Source: Sinorhizobium saheli (lineage in GTDB: Bacteria > Pseudomonadota > Alphaproteobacteria > Rhizobiales > Rhizobiaceae). From it: a stretch of DNA of 64,000 bases. Under the pieces are notes generated by a model. It was not told the DNA's origin and searched no databases. It saw only the letters and a list, made by a program, of their open reading frames with translations. The stretch spans positions 47,059 to 111,058 of the forward strand of contig NZ_LNQB01000066.1 of NCBI RefSeq assembly GCF_001651875.1, written 5' to 3'. Every line of letters starts with the position of its first letter. The first letter of the stretch is position 1. Below, piece after piece: positions 63,616 to 64,000 of the stretch. The position numbers and the translations under genes are program-made.

Positions 63616-63921
63616 GACTTTCACCTACGATATGATCGAGCGCCGATCCTTGCTTCCAACAAAAAGAGTACTCATTTACATAGATCGCCAGCGTGATTGA
63701 TTTGAAAAGCGACCGATGTTGCACGCTCAGGGAATTCAAGAATTTAAGCGTCTCGGCGCGTAACTCGCCTTTTGGAAGATACTTGGTGAATATCATACCT
63801 CGACGGAGCAGCTGATCCTTGAGTCGTTCCGCGTGGCTCGGTTCCGTGAACCGGCTTAGGTCGTTGAAGGCGTAGGTAGTCGATAAGACGTATTGCCAAT
63901 ATCTCTGAAAGAGACCGCTAT
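63605..63921 (-). pseudogene. 3' fragment of an unidentified gene cut by an IS element
   Basis: The frame ending at 63605 is open upstream to the IS boundary near 63922 and then meets a TAA at 63958-63956 inside the IS. The preserved 105 codons read like a real C-terminus (RYWQYVLSTTYAFNDLSRFT, KYLPKGELRAETLKFLNSLS, SITLAIYVNEYSFCWKQG). I do not recognise the family. The only ATG left (63796) would give 63 residues. The 11-base overlap with the DUF262 gene suggests it was the upstream partner in a two-gene unit, now broken. Confidence 0.6.
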
Positions 63922-64000
63922 TGAACCGCGCCGGGTTTGCCGGAGGCCGGTTGGTTTAAGTTATGCGGCCATGGCTGGCTCGTCCAGCATGGCGTAATAC
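63922..64000 (-). mobile_element. End of an IS3-like insertion sequence (continues beyond the window)
   Basis: The element begins TGAACCGCGCCGGGTTTGCC at 63922, resembling the terminal repeats of IS3-family (IS51/IS407-type) elements from memory. From 63999 the minus strand encodes YYAMLDEPAMAA and stop at 63961, like the C-terminus of an IS3-type OrfB transposase. Only about 80 bases are in the window. Confidence 0.6.
63961..63999 (-). CDS. Transposase C-terminus (partial)
   Basis: Twelve codons, YYAMLDEPAMAA followed by TAA, 39 bases inside the IS terminal repeat. The body of the gene lies right of the window. Assignment rests on position within the IS end and the typical distance from stop codon to inverted repeat. 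Confidence 0.5.
   Translation of the reverse strand, partial: YYAMLDEPAMAA

Overview
The window looks like chromosomal DNA of a Sinorhizobium/Ensifer-type alphaproteobacterium (Rhizobiales). This rests on high GC, an Irr-type Fur regulator beside fabA-fabB-fabI, the SRP RNA-dnaX-ybaB-recR and rimP-nusA-ylxR-infB-rbfA-truB-rpsO-pnp orders, an AcrAB-TetR cluster beside an amino-sugar ABC operon (the setting I recall for SmeAB of S. meliloti), and many rhizobial palindromic intergenic repeats. The species call is inference; no search was run.

Left part (1-9.0 kb): a divergent gene cluster that reads as a complete non-PTS route for N-acetylmuramic acid / N-acetylglucosamine. The leftward arm has a BadF-type amino-sugar kinase, a GntR/HutC regulator and a SIS-domain deaminase. 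The rightward arm has a MurQ etherase, an ABC sugar importer (binding protein, two permeases, ATPase) and a Gfo/Idh/MocA oxidoreductase. The same 17-base motif (TGGTATTTTTTTGGYAT) lies in mirror orientation 21-25 bases before each first gene and is a candidate operator pair.

9.2-34.5 kb: a FAD/Rieske oxidoreductase; an AcrA-AcrB-TetR efflux cluster with a palindromic candidate operator; purU with a structured leader that may be a folate riboswitch; a BMP-family binding protein; msrA; tRNA-Ser(GGA); a DHA2 exporter with a divergent LysR regulator; otsB-otsA for trehalose; an SRPBCC gene broken by an in-frame TAG; ilvE; cycM; kdsB-pheA; a DUF1127 peptide; a VOC protein with a WYL regulator; and nudC with a HIT gene.

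34.6-39.1 kb: SRP RNA with its own promoter, dnaX, ybaB, recR and a lytic transglycosylase. At 39.2-41.1 kb a lower-GC two-gene island follows, an HD-domain dNTPase-like protein with a YwgA-like partner, preceded by a GTTC-N7-GTTC sequence matching the rhizobial LexA box. 41.4-55.8 kb holds an MFS exporter and the translation/RNA-metabolism block rimP to pnp, interrupted by an HWE-type histidine kinase. rimP has a promoter followed by an intrinsic terminator in its leader.

55.9-64 kb: an RsmC-like methyltransferase, fabI-fabB-fabA, irr, a TRIC-type channel and a DUF218 protein. Last comes a second lower-GC patch with a DUF262 protein and an unidentified partner gene cut off by the end of an IS3-like insertion sequence that runs out of the window. 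Gaps between genes are rich in three kinds of repeat: long GC-rich palindromes, a RIME-like element in two copies, and a 46-base palindrome in two copies.
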